Below, in pieces: positions 8,483 through 17,473 of a stretch of DNA of 64,000 bases. Each line of letters starts with the position of its first letter. Position 1 is the stretch's first letter. A program made the position numbers and the translations under genes. The notes under the pieces are model-generated. The model did no database searches, was not told the origin of the DNA, and worked only from the letters and a program-made list of their open reading frames with translations. Origin of the DNA: Azorhizobium sp965227945 (lineage in GTDB: Bacteria > Pseudomonadota > Alphaproteobacteria > Rhizobiales > Xanthobacteraceae); contig CBDDGQ010000006.1 of NCBI GenBank assembly GCA_965227945.1, forward strand, positions 2,604,001-2,668,000, written 5' to 3'.

Positions 8483-10138
8483 ATGGCAAACCATCTCAAG
8501 CGCGATATTGGCCTTCTGGGCCTCACCTTTGTTGCGGTCAGTGGCGTGATTGGCTCCGGTTGGCTGTTCGCGCCCTTGATGGCGGCGCGCTATGCGGGGC
8601 CGTCGTCGCTGGTGGCCTGGGGAATCGGCGGCATCGCCGTGCTGCTCCTCGCGCTCACCTTCGCCGAGATCATGGCGATCCTGCCGGTGGCCGGCGGCAT
8701 CGCCCGGGTGCCCATGTTCAGCCACGGCAACACGGTCGCCATGGCCATGGGGTGGAGTGCCTGGGTGGGCTACAACACCACGGCGCCGATCGAGGTGGAG
8801 GCGATGCTGCGCTACCTCTCGCCGATCCTGCCCTGGGTCTATGTGGATGTCGGCAGTCGGGTGCTGTCCTGGCCGGGGGTGGCGCTGGCCGCAGCCATGC
8901 TCGGTGCCTTCACGCTCATCAATGCCTTGGGCGTGAAATTCTTCGTGGCCATCAATTCCGCGGTGACCTGGGTCAAGATCGCCATCCCGCTGGTGGTGGC
9001 GGCGCTGCTCATCGCCGCGCGCTTCGAGCCCGGCAATTTCGTCGCCGCCGGCGGCTTTGCCCCCATGGGCCTGCCGGGGATCCTCGCTGCGGTCTCGTCC
9101 GGTGGGATCATCTTCTCCTTCGTCGGCTTCCGCCACGCGGTGGACATGGCGGGCGAGGCGCGCAATCCCGGCTTCACCGTCCCTGCGGCGCTCATCCTCT
9201 CGGTTCTGATCTGCTTTTGCGTCTATGCGGGGCTGCAACTGGCGTTCATCGGTGCGCTGCCTGCCACGGACATCGCGCAATTCGGCTGGGCCAATCTGCA
9301 CCTGCCAGGCAATGACGGACCGCTGGTCGCGCTGGCAACGTCCATCGGTCTGCTGTGGATGGTCAGCCTGCTGAATGTGGGCGCCGTGGTGGCGCCGTTC
9401 GGCGGCGCTCTGGTCTCCGTGGGGTCCAACGCGCGCCTGGCATTCGCTCTGGCGGAGAACCGGCTCTTCCCCTCGGCGCTGGCCAAGCTGTCCAGCCTCG
9501 GGGTGCCGGTGCAGGCCCTGCTGGTGAATTTGGCGGTCTCCACCGCAGCCTTCGTGCTGCTGCCGTTCGATGAATTGCTGAAGCTTAATTCCTCCGCCAT
9601 CATCCTGTCGTTCATCGTCGGGCCGGTGGCGGTGGTGGCGCTGCGGGACTTGCTGCCGAACGTGCGCCGTCCGTTTCGTCTGCCTGCGGTCACCGTGCTG
9701 GGGCCGGTGGCCTTCGCCATCTCGACGCTGGTGGTGTTCTGGAGCGGCTGGCCCACCGTGGAGCGGCTCGGCATCTGCATGCTGGTGGGCCTGGTGACCT
9801 TCGTGGCCTACTCGGCGCCCCGGCTGTCCGGCAGCCTGGATGCACGGGAGGGGCTGTGGCTCATCCCATATCTGCTAGGTCTGGGGCTTCTGTCCTATCT
9901 GGGTACCTTCCAGGGCATCGGCGTGCTGCCGTTCGGCTGGGACATCGTGGTGGTCTGCATCTTCTCCACCGCCATCTTCGTGCTGGCGGTGCGCAGCCAT
10001 CTGAACGGCGTCAAGTTCACCGAGCGCATGGCGCGGGAGCGGGAGATCGAGATGCGGGAGGGGGGCAGCGCCCTTGATGCCCTGTTCGCCGATGCTGTGC
10101 CGGTGGCACCGACCTCTTCGGCGCGGGGCGCCGGCTGA
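8483..10138 (+). CDS. APC-superfamily amino-acid permease
   Basis: 551-aa integral membrane protein with about 12 hydrophobic helices. It opens with KRDIGLLGLTFVAVSGVIGSGWLFAPLMAA, the APC transmembrane-1 pattern with the unwound Gly-rich SGVIGSGW segment that binds substrate. The overall look (YNTTAPIEVEAMLRYL, VSLLNVGAVVAPFGGALVSVGSNARLAFALAENRLFP) resembles the aspartate/glutamate:proton symporter branch (YveA-like), so a proton-coupled amino-acid importer is likely; the substrate is inference. The charged C-terminal tail is cytoplasmic. The start at 8483 follows a GGGGGG site; a GTG at 8459 is an alternative. It ends just before a hairpin shared with the convergent hydrolase. Confidence 0.8.
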   Translation: MANHLKRDIGLLGLTFVAVSGVIGSGWLFAPLMAARYAGPSSLVAWGIGGIAVLLLALTFAEIMAILPVAGGIARVPMFSHGNTVAMAMGWSAWVGYNTTAPIEVEAMLRYLSPILPWVYVDVGSRVLSWPGVALAAAMLGAFTLINALGVKFFVAINSAVTWVKIAIPLVVAALLIAARFEPGNFVAAGGFAPMGLPGILAAVSSGGIIFSFVGFRHAVDMAGEARNPGFTVPAALILSVLICFCVYAGLQLAFIGALPATDIAQFGWANLHLPGNDGPLVALATSIGLLWMVSLLNVGAVVAPFGGALVSVGSNARLAFALAENRLFPSALAKLSSLGVPVQALLVNLAVSTAAFVLLPFDELLKLNSSAIILSFIVGPVAVVALRDLLPNVRRPFRLPAVTVLGPVAFAISTLVVFWSGWPTVERLGICMLVGLVTFVAYSAPRLSGSLDAREGLWLIPYLLGLGLLSYLGTFQGIGVLPFGWDIVVVCIFSTAIFVLAVRSHLNGVKFTERMAREREIEMREGGSALDALFADAVPVAPTSSARGAG

Positions 10139-10148
10139 GGCAAAGAAA

Positions 10149-10177
10149 AACCGCCGGACCCAGAGGCTCCGGCGGTT
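10149..10177 (-). terminator. Rho-independent terminator
   Basis: Stem AACCGCCGGA (10149-10158) and TCCGGCGGTT (10168-10177) around a 9-base loop. On the minus strand the hairpin is followed by TTTTTCTTTG (complement of 10141-10150), so it is a textbook terminator for the minus-strand alpha/beta hydrolase. It may also stop the plus-strand permease. Confidence 0.85.
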
Positions 10178-10221
10178 CCGGCCTGCGTGCGCAGCCGTCG
10201 GCATTCAATGCGGCGAAAGGC

Positions 10222-10884
10222 TCAGGCGGCGCTGTCCTTGCGGGTGCCCGGCAGCCGCTTGTCCAGATAGCCGCCCACCAGGCCCATCAATTCCTCGGTC
10301 TTGCCGTCGAAGAAGTGGTTGGCGCCGGCAATGATCTGCTGCTCGATCACGATGCCCTTCTGCGTCTTCAGCTTTTCCACCAGCGTGGCCACCGCGGAGG
10401 TGGGCACCACGGCGTCCTTGTCGCCATGCACGAACAGGCCGGAGGACGGGCAGGGGGCCAGGAAGGAGAAGTCATACAGGCTTGCCGGGGCGGCGATGGA
10501 GATGAAGCCTTCCACCTCCGGGCGGCGCATCAGCAGTTGCATGCCGATCCAGGCGCCGAAAGACACGCCGGCGATCCAGCAGGCGCGGGCATCCGGATTG
10601 ACCGACTGGGCCCAGTCCAGCGCCGCGGCGGCATCGGCCAGTTCGCCGGTGCCGTGATCGAACGAGCCCTGGCTGCGCCCCACGCCGCGGAAATTGAAGC
10701 GCAGCACGGAGAAGCCGCGGTTCACGAACTGGTAGTAAAGATTGTACACCACCGGATTGTTCATCGTGCCGCCGAACTGGGGGTGCGGATGAAGAATGAT
10801 GGCGATGGGCGAGTTGCGCGTCTTGGCGGGCTGGTAGCGACCCTCGAGCCGCCCTTTTTCGCCAGTGAAGATGACTTCGGGCAT
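10222..10884 (-). CDS. Alpha/beta hydrolase (COG2945-like)
   Basis: 220-aa single-domain serine hydrolase, cytoplasmic. The oxyanion segment is HPHPQFGGTMNN. The nucleophile elbow is GVSFGAW, the acid is in HGDKDAVVP and the His in GANHFF, in the right order for the fold. The small size, lack of a cap domain and the LRFNFRGVGRSQG motif place it among short esterase/peptidase-like proteins whose substrate is usually unknown. It ends at a strong terminator and is divergent from the suf operon, with about 230 bp between the starts. Confidence 0.8.
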   Translation of the reverse strand: MPEVIFTGEKGRLEGRYQPAKTRNSPIAIILHPHPQFGGTMNNPVVYNLYYQFVNRGFSVLRFNFRGVGRSQGSFDHGTGELADAAAALDWAQSVNPDARACWIAGVSFGAWIGMQLLMRRPEVEGFISIAAPASLYDFSFLAPCPSSGLFVHGDKDAVVPTSAVATLVEKLKTQKGIVIEQQIIAGANHFFDGKTEELMGLVGGYLDKRLPGTRKDSAA

Positions 10885-11020
10885 GGACGTTCGCGACCTC
10901 TAGGACGCGGCCGCAAAGTCAAAGGCACCATCTTTCGGGCTGGGCCCGGAAAGCAGACGCCCCTCGGAGCACATCGTCAGGCCTGACACCTGCGACGTCC
11001 GCAGGTATGGCTTGAGATGT

Positions 11021-11067
11021 CTTGACTTGGCTCGGACGCCGCCCTATCTGTTTAGAATAATTCTAAT
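11021..11067 (+). promoter_or_regulatory. suf operon promoter with Irr/ICE-like iron box
   Basis: CTTGACT at 11021-11027 looks like a good alphaproteobacterial -35 (CTTGAC). TATCTG at 11045-11050, 17 bases later, is a weaker -10. Directly downstream lies TTTAGAA-TAA-TTCTAAT (11051-11067), a near-perfect inverted repeat that resembles the iron control element bound by Irr in Rhizobiales, with one mismatch in the outermost base. A site over the transcription start fits repression of iron-sulfur assembly when iron is short. Consensus recalled from memory; binding is inference. Confidence 0.6.
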
Positions 11068-11116
11068 TTATTCCGGCCAGAAGCGCTGTGGAACGCGCGT
11101 CACGGGGCTGGAACGG

Positions 11117-11194
11117 ATGAAGTTTGATGATATGACCGAGAATGGGCACAATTGCAAGCCTTGCATCGTGTCGGCCCCCGCGGGGCAGGCATGA
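11117..11194 (+). CDS. Putative 25-aa CxxC leader peptide
   Basis: An ATG-started frame between the ICE-like box and the cysteine desulfurase encodes MKFDDMTENGHNCKPCIVSAPAGQA, read in two halves: MKFDDMTENGHNC and KPCIVSAPAGQA. Its TGA overlaps the ATG of the desulfurase by four bases (ATGA), the usual sign of translational coupling. It carries a Cys-x-x-Cys pair. The upstream GGAACGG is only a moderate ribosome site. It could be a real small protein or leader peptide, or simply untranslated leader; length alone cannot decide. Confidence 0.35.
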   Translation: MKFDDMTENGHNCKPCIVSAPAGQA

Positions 11195-12369
11195 CGGCCG
11201 CGCGCATCCATCTCGACCATAATGCCACCTCTCCGCTGCGCCCCGAGGCGCGCGACGCGCTGGTAGAGGCCTATTTGGCCGGTGGAAATCCGTCCTCGGT
11301 CCATGCGGATGGGCGCGCCGCACGGGGTCGGCTGGAGGCCGCCCGCGGCCAAGTGGCCCGGCTGGCCGGTGCGCCGGCCCGCGGCGTGATCTTCACCTCC
11401 GGCGCCACCGAAGCAAATACGCTTGCCTTGCATCCGGCCTGGGAGATCGCCGGCCGGCCATCCGACTGCGACGTGCTGCTGACCAGCGCGGTGGAGCATG
11501 CCGCCGTGCTGAATGGGCACCGGTTTGCCCCGAGCGCGGTGGAAATCCTACCGGTGGATGCATGGGGGCGCCTTGATCTGGCAGTCCTGTTCATGCGTCT
11601 GGAGGCCCATGCGCAGGCCGGGCGCCGCGCCATGGTCTCCCTCATGCTCGCCAACAATGAGACCGGCGTCATTCAGCCCGTGGCCGAGGCGGCGCGCATG
11701 GCCCATGCCCACGGGGCGGTGGTCCATTGCGATGCCGTGCAGGGGGCTGGGCGCCTGGACCTGGACATGGCACGGCTGGATGTCGACCTCATGTCGCTGT
11801 CCGCCCACAAGCTCGGCGGGCCGCAGGGCGCCGGCGCGCTGGTGGCGGCGAGCGCCGACAGTCGGCCGCGCGTGCCGCTCCTGGCCGGCGGCGGGCAGGA
11901 GCGCGGCAGCCGCGGCGGCACGCAGAATGTGCCGGCCATCGCCGGCTTCGGTGCCGCGGCGGTGCGCGCCCGCGCCGAGCAGGCCGACGAGGCCGTGCGA
12001 CTGGCGCACTTGCGCGACGGGCTGGAACAGGAGATTGTCGCGGCCCTTCCCGATACGGTGGTTGTGGGGGCCGGCGCCCAGCGCTTGGCGAACACCACCT
12101 GCATCGCGTTTCAAGGTTTGAAGGCCGAGACCCTGGTGATCGCCCTCGACCTTTCCCACGTAATGGTCAGTGCCGGTTCGGCCTGCTCCTCCGGAAAGGT
12201 CGGGGCTTCCCATGTGCTTTCAGCCATGGGACTGGACAGCGACCTGGCGAGCGGGGCGATCCGCCTCTCGCTGGGTTGGTCGAGTACCCAACAGGATGTG
12301 GACATGGCACTGGCGGCCTTGCGCCGGGTGGTGCCGCAGGTGAGAAGCCGTTCGCTTCGGGCGGCGTGA
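11191..12369 (+). CDS. Cysteine desulfurase, IscS/NifS type (group I)
   Basis: PLP enzyme that takes sulfur from cysteine as a persulfide for Fe-S cluster assembly. 392 aa. HLDHNATSPL at the N-terminus, ETGVIQP and the PLP-binding Lys207 in SLSAHKLGG are visible. The active-site Cys332 sits in the long flexible loop SAGSACSSGK typical of group I enzymes, unlike the second desulfurase (sufS) later in the operon. The ATG at 11191 is chosen because the preceding in-frame residues are not family-like and because of the ATGA overlap with the leader frame. First enzyme gene of the SUF operon, a common arrangement in Rhizobiales. Confidence 0.92.
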   Translation: MTAARIHLDHNATSPLRPEARDALVEAYLAGGNPSSVHADGRAARGRLEAARGQVARLAGAPARGVIFTSGATEANTLALHPAWEIAGRPSDCDVLLTSAVEHAAVLNGHRFAPSAVEILPVDAWGRLDLAVLFMRLEAHAQAGRRAMVSLMLANNETGVIQPVAEAARMAHAHGAVVHCDAVQGAGRLDLDMARLDVDLMSLSAHKLGGPQGAGALVAASADSRPRVPLLAGGGQERGSRGGTQNVPAIAGFGAAAVRARAEQADEAVRLAHLRDGLEQEIVAALPDTVVVGAGAQRLANTTCIAFQGLKAETLVIALDLSHVMVSAGSACSSGKVGASHVLSAMGLDSDLASGAIRLSLGWSSTQQDVDMALAALRRVVPQVRSRSLRAA

Positions 12370-12418
12370 GTGACTTGACCCGCGGGCCTTGACCCCGCGC
12401 GGGAGAGGAGAAAAGAAG

Positions 12419-13888
12419 ATGGCAGCGGTCCAGGAGACGGTCGAACGCGTTCGATCGATCGACGTCGATCAGTACAAGTACGGGTTCGTCACCGATATCG
12501 AGAGCGAGAAGGCCCCGAAGGGCCTGTCCGAGGAGACGGTTCGCTACATTTCGGCCAAGAAGAACGAACCGGAATGGATGCTGGAGTGGCGGCTGGATGC
12601 CTATCGCCGCTGGCTGACCATGGAAGAGCCCACCTGGGCCCGGGTCAGCTATCCCAAGATCGATTTCCAGGATTATTATTATTACTCCCAGCCGAAGCCC
12701 AAGCTGAAGTCGCTGGACGAGGTGGATCCCGAGATCCTGGCCACCTACGACCGGCTGGGCATCCCGCTGCGCGAGCGCGAGGCGCTGCTGGGCGTGGAAA
12801 GCTCCGCGCCGCGCATCGCCGTGGACGCGGTCTTCGACAGCGTCTCCGTGGCCACCACCTTCAAGGCAGAACTGGCCAAGTCCGGCGTGATCTTCTGCGC
12901 CATCTCGGAGGCCATCCGCGAGCATCCCGAACTGGTGAAGCAGTATCTGGGATCGGTGGTGCCGGTGTCGGACAATTTCTACGCCACGCTGAACACCGCG
13001 GTGTTCTCCGACGGCTCCTTTGTCTACATCCCCAAGGGCGTGCGCTGCCCGATGGAACTGTCCACCTACTTCCGCATCAATGAGCGGAACACGGGACAGT
13101 TCGAGCGCACCCTCATCATCGCCGACGAAGGCGCCTATGTGAGCTATCTGGAAGGCTGCACGGCGCCGCAGCGCGACGAGAACCAGCTGCATGCGGCGGT
13201 GGTCGAACTGGTCGCGCTCAAGGATGCGGAGATCAAGTATTCCACTGTCCAGAACTGGTATCCCGGCGACAAGGACGGCAAGGGCGGCATCTACAATTTC
13301 GTCACCAAGCGGGGCGACTGCCGGGGCGACAATTCCAAGATCTCCTGGACCCAGGTGGAGACCGGCTCGGCCATCACCTGGAAATATCCCAGCTGCATCC
13401 TGCGCGGCGACAACAGCCAGGGCGAGTTCTATTCCATCGCCATTTCCAACGGCTATCAGCAGGTGGACAGCGGCACCAAGATGATCCATCTCGGCAAGAA
13501 TACGTCTAGCCGGATCATCTCCAAGGGCATCGCCGCCGGCCATTCGGACAATACCTATCGAGGTCAGGTGACCGCCCACCGCCGGGCGACCAATGCGCGC
13601 AACTTCACCAATTGCGACTCGTTGCTGATCGGCGGGCACTGCGGCGCCCACACCGTCCCTTACATCGAGACCAAGAGCGCCTCGGCGGTGTTCGAACATG
13701 AGGCGACCACCTCGAAGATCTCGGAAGATCAGCTCTTCTACTGCCTCCAGCGGGGGCTTTCGCCGGAAGAGGCGGTGGCGCTGATCGTCAACGGCTTCGT
13801 CAAGGACGTGCTGCAGCAGCTCCCCATGGAGTTCGCCGTGGAGGCCCAGAAGCTGATTTCCGTCAGCCTGGAAGGCTCGGTCGGCTGA
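12419..13888 (+). CDS. sufB: Fe-S cluster scaffold SufB
   Basis: Core subunit of the SufBCD scaffold on which new Fe-S clusters are built; it accepts sulfur and pairs with SufD. 489 aa, the family length. Conserved blocks include FDSVSVATTFKAELAKSGVIFCAISEA, YFRINERNTGQFERTLI, GTKMIHLGKNTSSRIISKGI and the catalytic region NCDSLLIGGHCGAHTVPYIE, whose Cys residues correspond to the sulfur path. It starts at an ATG behind GGGAGAGGAG, 49 bp after the desulfurase. A repeated CTTGACCC word lies in that gap but no separate promoter is proven. Confidence 0.96.
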   Translation: MAAVQETVERVRSIDVDQYKYGFVTDIESEKAPKGLSEETVRYISAKKNEPEWMLEWRLDAYRRWLTMEEPTWARVSYPKIDFQDYYYYSQPKPKLKSLDEVDPEILATYDRLGIPLREREALLGVESSAPRIAVDAVFDSVSVATTFKAELAKSGVIFCAISEAIREHPELVKQYLGSVVPVSDNFYATLNTAVFSDGSFVYIPKGVRCPMELSTYFRINERNTGQFERTLIIADEGAYVSYLEGCTAPQRDENQLHAAVVELVALKDAEIKYSTVQNWYPGDKDGKGGIYNFVTKRGDCRGDNSKISWTQVETGSAITWKYPSCILRGDNSQGEFYSIAISNGYQQVDSGTKMIHLGKNTSSRIISKGIAAGHSDNTYRGQVTAHRRATNARNFTNCDSLLIGGHCGAHTVPYIETKSASAVFEHEATTSKISEDQLFYCLQRGLSPEEAVALIVNGFVKDVLQQLPMEFAVEAQKLISVSLEGSVG

Positions 13889-14011
13889 TCGCCGGTTCGC
13901 GCGCGGCCCGCTGGGCGGGGCGCGCTTGGTTCTTACGTGGGCGGAAAGCGGCGCGCGGCCGTTCAGGCGGCGCACCCTCCCAGCCACCGACATCTACGAC
14001 TGGAATGCAAA

Positions 14012-14767
14012 ATGGCATTGCTCGAAATCAAAAACCTCCACGCCTCCATTGACGGCAAGGAGATCCTCAAAGGCCTCGACCTCACCGTGAATGCGGGCGA
14101 GGTCCATGCCATCATGGGCCCGAATGGCTCCGGTAAGTCCACTTTGTCCTATGTCCTCTCCGGCAAGCCGGACTACGAGGTGACCGAGGGCTCGGCGCTT
14201 CTCGATGGACAGGACATTCTGGAGATGGCGGCGGAGGAGCGCGCCGCGGCCGGACTGTTTTTGGCCTTTCAATATCCCATCGAGATTCCCGGTGTTGCGA
14301 CAATGACCTTCCTGCGCACGGCCGTGAATGCCCAGCGCAAGGCGCGCGGCGAGGCCGAGCTGTCCACCCCGGAGTTTCTGCGGGTGGTGAAGCTGAAGGC
14401 CGGGCACCTGGGGATCACCCAGGAGATGCTGCGGCGCGGCGTCAATGTGGGCTTTTCCGGCGGTGAGAAGAAGCGCAACGAAATTCTCCAGATGGCGCTG
14501 CTGGAGCCGAAGGTGGCGATCCTCGACGAGACCGATTCCGGCCTCGACATCGATGCCCTGAAGGTGGTCTCCGAGGGCGTGAACGCGCTGCGCTCGAAGG
14601 ACCGGGCCATGGTGGTCATCACCCATTACCAGCGCCTGCTGGATCACATCGTCCCGGACGTGGTGCATGTGATGCACCAGGGCCGCATCGTGCGCACCGG
14701 CGGCAAGGAACTGGCGCTGGAGCTGGAAGCCTCCGGCTATGCCGGCTACGGCCAGGACGCGGCGTGA
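14012..14767 (+). CDS. sufC: Fe-S assembly ATPase SufC
   Basis: ABC-type soluble ATPase that drives conformational change in SufBCD. 251 aa. Walker A is MGPNGSGKST at about residues 35-44, the signature is FSGGEKKRNEILQM (the SufC form), and Walker B is AILDETDSGLD. The H-loop His follows in VVITHYQRLLD. The start MALLEIKNLH at 14012 fits the family; the upstream 123-bp gap after sufB is GC-rich and palindromic but has no other gene. It sits between sufB and sufD, 10 bp before the latter. Confidence 0.96.
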   Translation: MALLEIKNLHASIDGKEILKGLDLTVNAGEVHAIMGPNGSGKSTLSYVLSGKPDYEVTEGSALLDGQDILEMAAEERAAAGLFLAFQYPIEIPGVATMTFLRTAVNAQRKARGEAELSTPEFLRVVKLKAGHLGITQEMLRRGVNVGFSGGEKKRNEILQMALLEPKVAILDETDSGLDIDALKVVSEGVNALRSKDRAMVVITHYQRLLDHIVPDVVHVMHQGRIVRTGGKELALELEASGYAGYGQDAA

Positions 14768-14777
14768 GGATGCCATC

Positions 14778-16103
14778 ATGAATGTGGTCACGCCCCAGAT
14801 CCGAACCGCCGCCGAGCAAGGGCTCGCCGCCGCGGTGGAGCAGCGCCTCGCCGCCGTGCCGCTGGACGGCCGCGCGGGCGAGTTGCGCCGCGCCGCCGCC
14901 GCGGCCTTTGCCGCGCACGGTCTGCCCCACCGCCGGGTGGAGGAATGGAAATATACCGACCTGCGGGCGATCCTGCGGGATGCCCCGCCCCTGGCCGGCC
15001 CCGTGGATGCCGCCGCCGAGGCGGAGGCCACCTTTCGCGCGGTGAGCGTGCCCGGTGCCCGCCGCATCCTCTTCGTGAACGGCACCCTGGCCCCGGGCGC
15101 CTCCGCCCTTACCGGCCTGGAGGCCGGCCTGAGCGTGGTGACGCTGGGCGAGGCGCTGGCCGCCAATCATGGCGCGGCCGAGCGCATCGGCGTGCTGGCG
15201 CCGCAGACCTATGACGGGCCGCTGGCCCTCAACACCGCCTTTCTCGGCGAAGGGCTGGTGGTGCATGTGGCCGCCGGCGCCAAGATCTCGGCGCCGCTGC
15301 ACATCGCCCATGTGGTCACCGAAGATGCCCCCACGGCCTCCTACGGCCGCTTGGTGGTGGTGGTGGAAGATGGCGCCGAACTCACCCTGGTGGAGAGCTT
15401 CCAGGGCCGCGACGGCGTGGCCTACCAGACCAACTCGGCGTTGGAGCTGTTCGTGGGCGATGAAGCCCATGTGGATTATGTGCGCACCCAGGAAGAGGGC
15501 GACGCCGCCCTGCATCTCGGCACGGTGATGCTGGAGATCGGCCGGGACGCGCAATTCCATTCCTTCGGCCTCACCACCGGCGCCCAGGCCTCGCGGGTCA
15601 GCCTTTATGGCAAGTTCGCCGGCACCGGCGCCCATGCAGGCCTGCGGGGCGCCACCTTGCTGACCAAGCGCCAGCATGCGGACATCACCTTGCTGCTGGA
15701 CCATGCGGTGGCCCATTGCGAGAGCCGCGAATTGTTCAAGACCGTGCTGGCCGATGAAAGCCGGGGCGTGTTCCAGGGCAAGATCGTGGTGCGCCCCGAC
15801 GCGCAGAAGACCGACGGCCGCATGATGAGCCGGGCGCTTCTGCTGGGCGAAGCCTGCGAGATGGACAACAAGCCGGAGCTGGAGATCTTCGCCGACGATG
15901 TCCAGTGCGGCCATGGCGCCACCGCCGGCGAACTGGACGAAGACCTGTTGTTCTATCTCAAGGCCCGCGGCATTCCGCAGAAGGAAGCTGAGGCGTTGCT
16001 GGTGCAGGCCTTCGTCGGGGAAGCCATCGAGTTCGTCGAGAATGACGCGCTGCGCGATCTGCTGATCGCCCGCGCGGAGACCTGGCTCAAGAAGCGGGCT
16101 TAA
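14778..16103 (+). CDS. sufD: Fe-S cluster scaffold SufD
   Basis: Partner of SufB in the SufBC2D complex, needed for iron entry. 441 aa. The N-terminal helical part has RRVEEWKYTDLRAIL, the SufD hallmark. The beta-helix core and the C-terminal block CEMDNKPELEIFADDVQCGHGATAGELDED follow, with the conserved His in CGHGAT. The ATG at 14778 lies 10 bp after the sufC stop, indicating one transcript. The weak ribosome site suggests coupling to sufC translation. Confidence 0.95.
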   Translation: MNVVTPQIRTAAEQGLAAAVEQRLAAVPLDGRAGELRRAAAAAFAAHGLPHRRVEEWKYTDLRAILRDAPPLAGPVDAAAEAEATFRAVSVPGARRILFVNGTLAPGASALTGLEAGLSVVTLGEALAANHGAAERIGVLAPQTYDGPLALNTAFLGEGLVVHVAAGAKISAPLHIAHVVTEDAPTASYGRLVVVVEDGAELTLVESFQGRDGVAYQTNSALELFVGDEAHVDYVRTQEEGDAALHLGTVMLEIGRDAQFHSFGLTTGAQASRVSLYGKFAGTGAHAGLRGATLLTKRQHADITLLLDHAVAHCESRELFKTVLADESRGVFQGKIVVRPDAQKTDGRMMSRALLLGEACEMDNKPELEIFADDVQCGHGATAGELDEDLLFYLKARGIPQKEAEALLVQAFVGEAIEFVENDALRDLLIARAETWLKKRA

Positions 16104-16110
16104 GCCCCTG

Positions 16111-16130
16111 CGGCGCCGGCAGCGGCGCCG
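16111..16130 (+). terminator. Intra-operon GC hairpin
   Basis: CGGCGCC (16111-16117) and GGCGCCG (16124-16130) around a 6-base loop, just after the sufD stop in a 122-bp gap before sufS. No T-run follows, so it is more likely an attenuator or mRNA-processing stem than a full terminator. Confidence 0.35.
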
Positions 16131-16225
16131 CGCGCAGCCTTCGGTGAGGAGGTCATGGAACCAGGCGCCCCTGGCGCCGCGACCGGCTGCGCACTGCGCG
16201 CCCGATCGCCGAAAGGACGAAGCCG

Positions 16226-17473
16226 ATGACGCAGGGCCATCCCGCCGTTTCGAACGGCAGCTATGACGTAGACCAGGTCCGCGCGGATTTTCCCGCGCTG
16301 GCCATGGAAGTCCACGGCCACCCGCTCACCTATCTGGACAATGCCGCCTCGGCGCAGAAGCCGGTGCAGGTGCTGGACCGCATCCGCCGCGCCTATGAGA
16401 GCGAATATTCCAACGTCCACCGCGGCCTGCATTTCCTCGCCAATGCCATGACGGAAGCCTATGAGGGCGCCCGCGAGAGCGCCCGGCGCTTCCTCAATGC
16501 GGCCTCCCTGGACGAGATCATCTTCACCCGCTCCGGCACCGGCTCGGTCAATCTGGTGGCCTCCTCCCTGGGCCAGTCGATCCAGCCGGGTGACGAGATC
16601 GTGCTTTCCATCATGGAGCACCATTCCAACATCGTGCCGTGGCATTTCCTGCGCGAGCGCAAGGGCGCGGTCATCAAGTGGGCGCCGGTGCGCGAGGACG
16701 GCTCGTTCGATTTCGAGGCGTTCGAGCAGCTTTTGACGCCGCGCACCAAGATCGTCGCCATGACCCACATGTCCAACGTGCTGGGCACGGTCACCCCCAT
16801 CAAGCGCATCATCCAGGCCGCCCACCATGTGGGGGCCAAGGTGCTGGTGGATGGCTGCCAGGCGGCGGTGCATCTGCCGGTGGACGTGCGCGATCTCGAC
16901 GCGGACTTTTATGTGGTCACCGGCCACAAGCTTTATGGCCCCACCGGCATCGGCCTCTTGTACGGCAAGCGCCACCTGCTGGCGGAAATGCCCCCCTATG
17001 AGGGCGGCGGCGAGATGATCCGGGAAGTGGAAGAAACCCGCGTCACCTATGCGGAACCCCCGCATCGCTTCGAGGCCGGCACCCCGCCCATCGTCCAGGC
17101 CATCGGCCTTGGGGCGGCGCTGGACTATATGGACCTGATCGGCCGTGAGCGCATCGCCGCCCATGAGCACGCCATTTCCGCTTATGCCCATGAGCAGCTC
17201 GGCGCCATGAACAGCCTGCGCATCATCGGCACAGCGGCGGACAAGGGGGCGATCATTTCCTTCGAGATGAAGGGCGCCCATCCCCACGACGTGGCGACCA
17301 TAATCGATCGCTATGGGGTGGCCGTGCGCGCGGGCACCCATTGCGCTCAGCCGCTTTTGGCCCGATATGGCACCACAGCGACATGCCGCGCGTCTTTCGC
17401 GCTCTATAATACGCGCAGCGATGTGGACCGCCTGGCGGCGGCCCTTCTCAAGGCGCAGGATTTGTTCTCATGA
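16226..17473 (+). CDS. sufS: Cysteine desulfurase SufS (group II)
   Basis: PLP enzyme that supplies persulfide sulfur to SufBCD. 415 aa. TYLDNAASAQKP at the N-terminus, EHHSNIVPW, the PLP Lys235 in VVTGHKLYGPTG and the active Cys373 in RAGTHCAQPLL, the short-loop form of SufS/CsdA enzymes that need a sulfur acceptor protein. No SufE or SufU gene is seen beside it. The ATG at 16226 follows AAAGGACG. The stop overlaps sufT by four bases. Confidence 0.95.
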   Translation: MTQGHPAVSNGSYDVDQVRADFPALAMEVHGHPLTYLDNAASAQKPVQVLDRIRRAYESEYSNVHRGLHFLANAMTEAYEGARESARRFLNAASLDEIIFTRSGTGSVNLVASSLGQSIQPGDEIVLSIMEHHSNIVPWHFLRERKGAVIKWAPVREDGSFDFEAFEQLLTPRTKIVAMTHMSNVLGTVTPIKRIIQAAHHVGAKVLVDGCQAAVHLPVDVRDLDADFYVVTGHKLYGPTGIGLLYGKRHLLAEMPPYEGGGEMIREVEETRVTYAEPPHRFEAGTPPIVQAIGLGAALDYMDLIGRERIAAHEHAISAYAHEQLGAMNSLRIIGTAADKGAIISFEMKGAHPHDVATIIDRYGVAVRAGTHCAQPLLARYGTTATCRASFALYNTRSDVDRLAAALLKAQDLFS

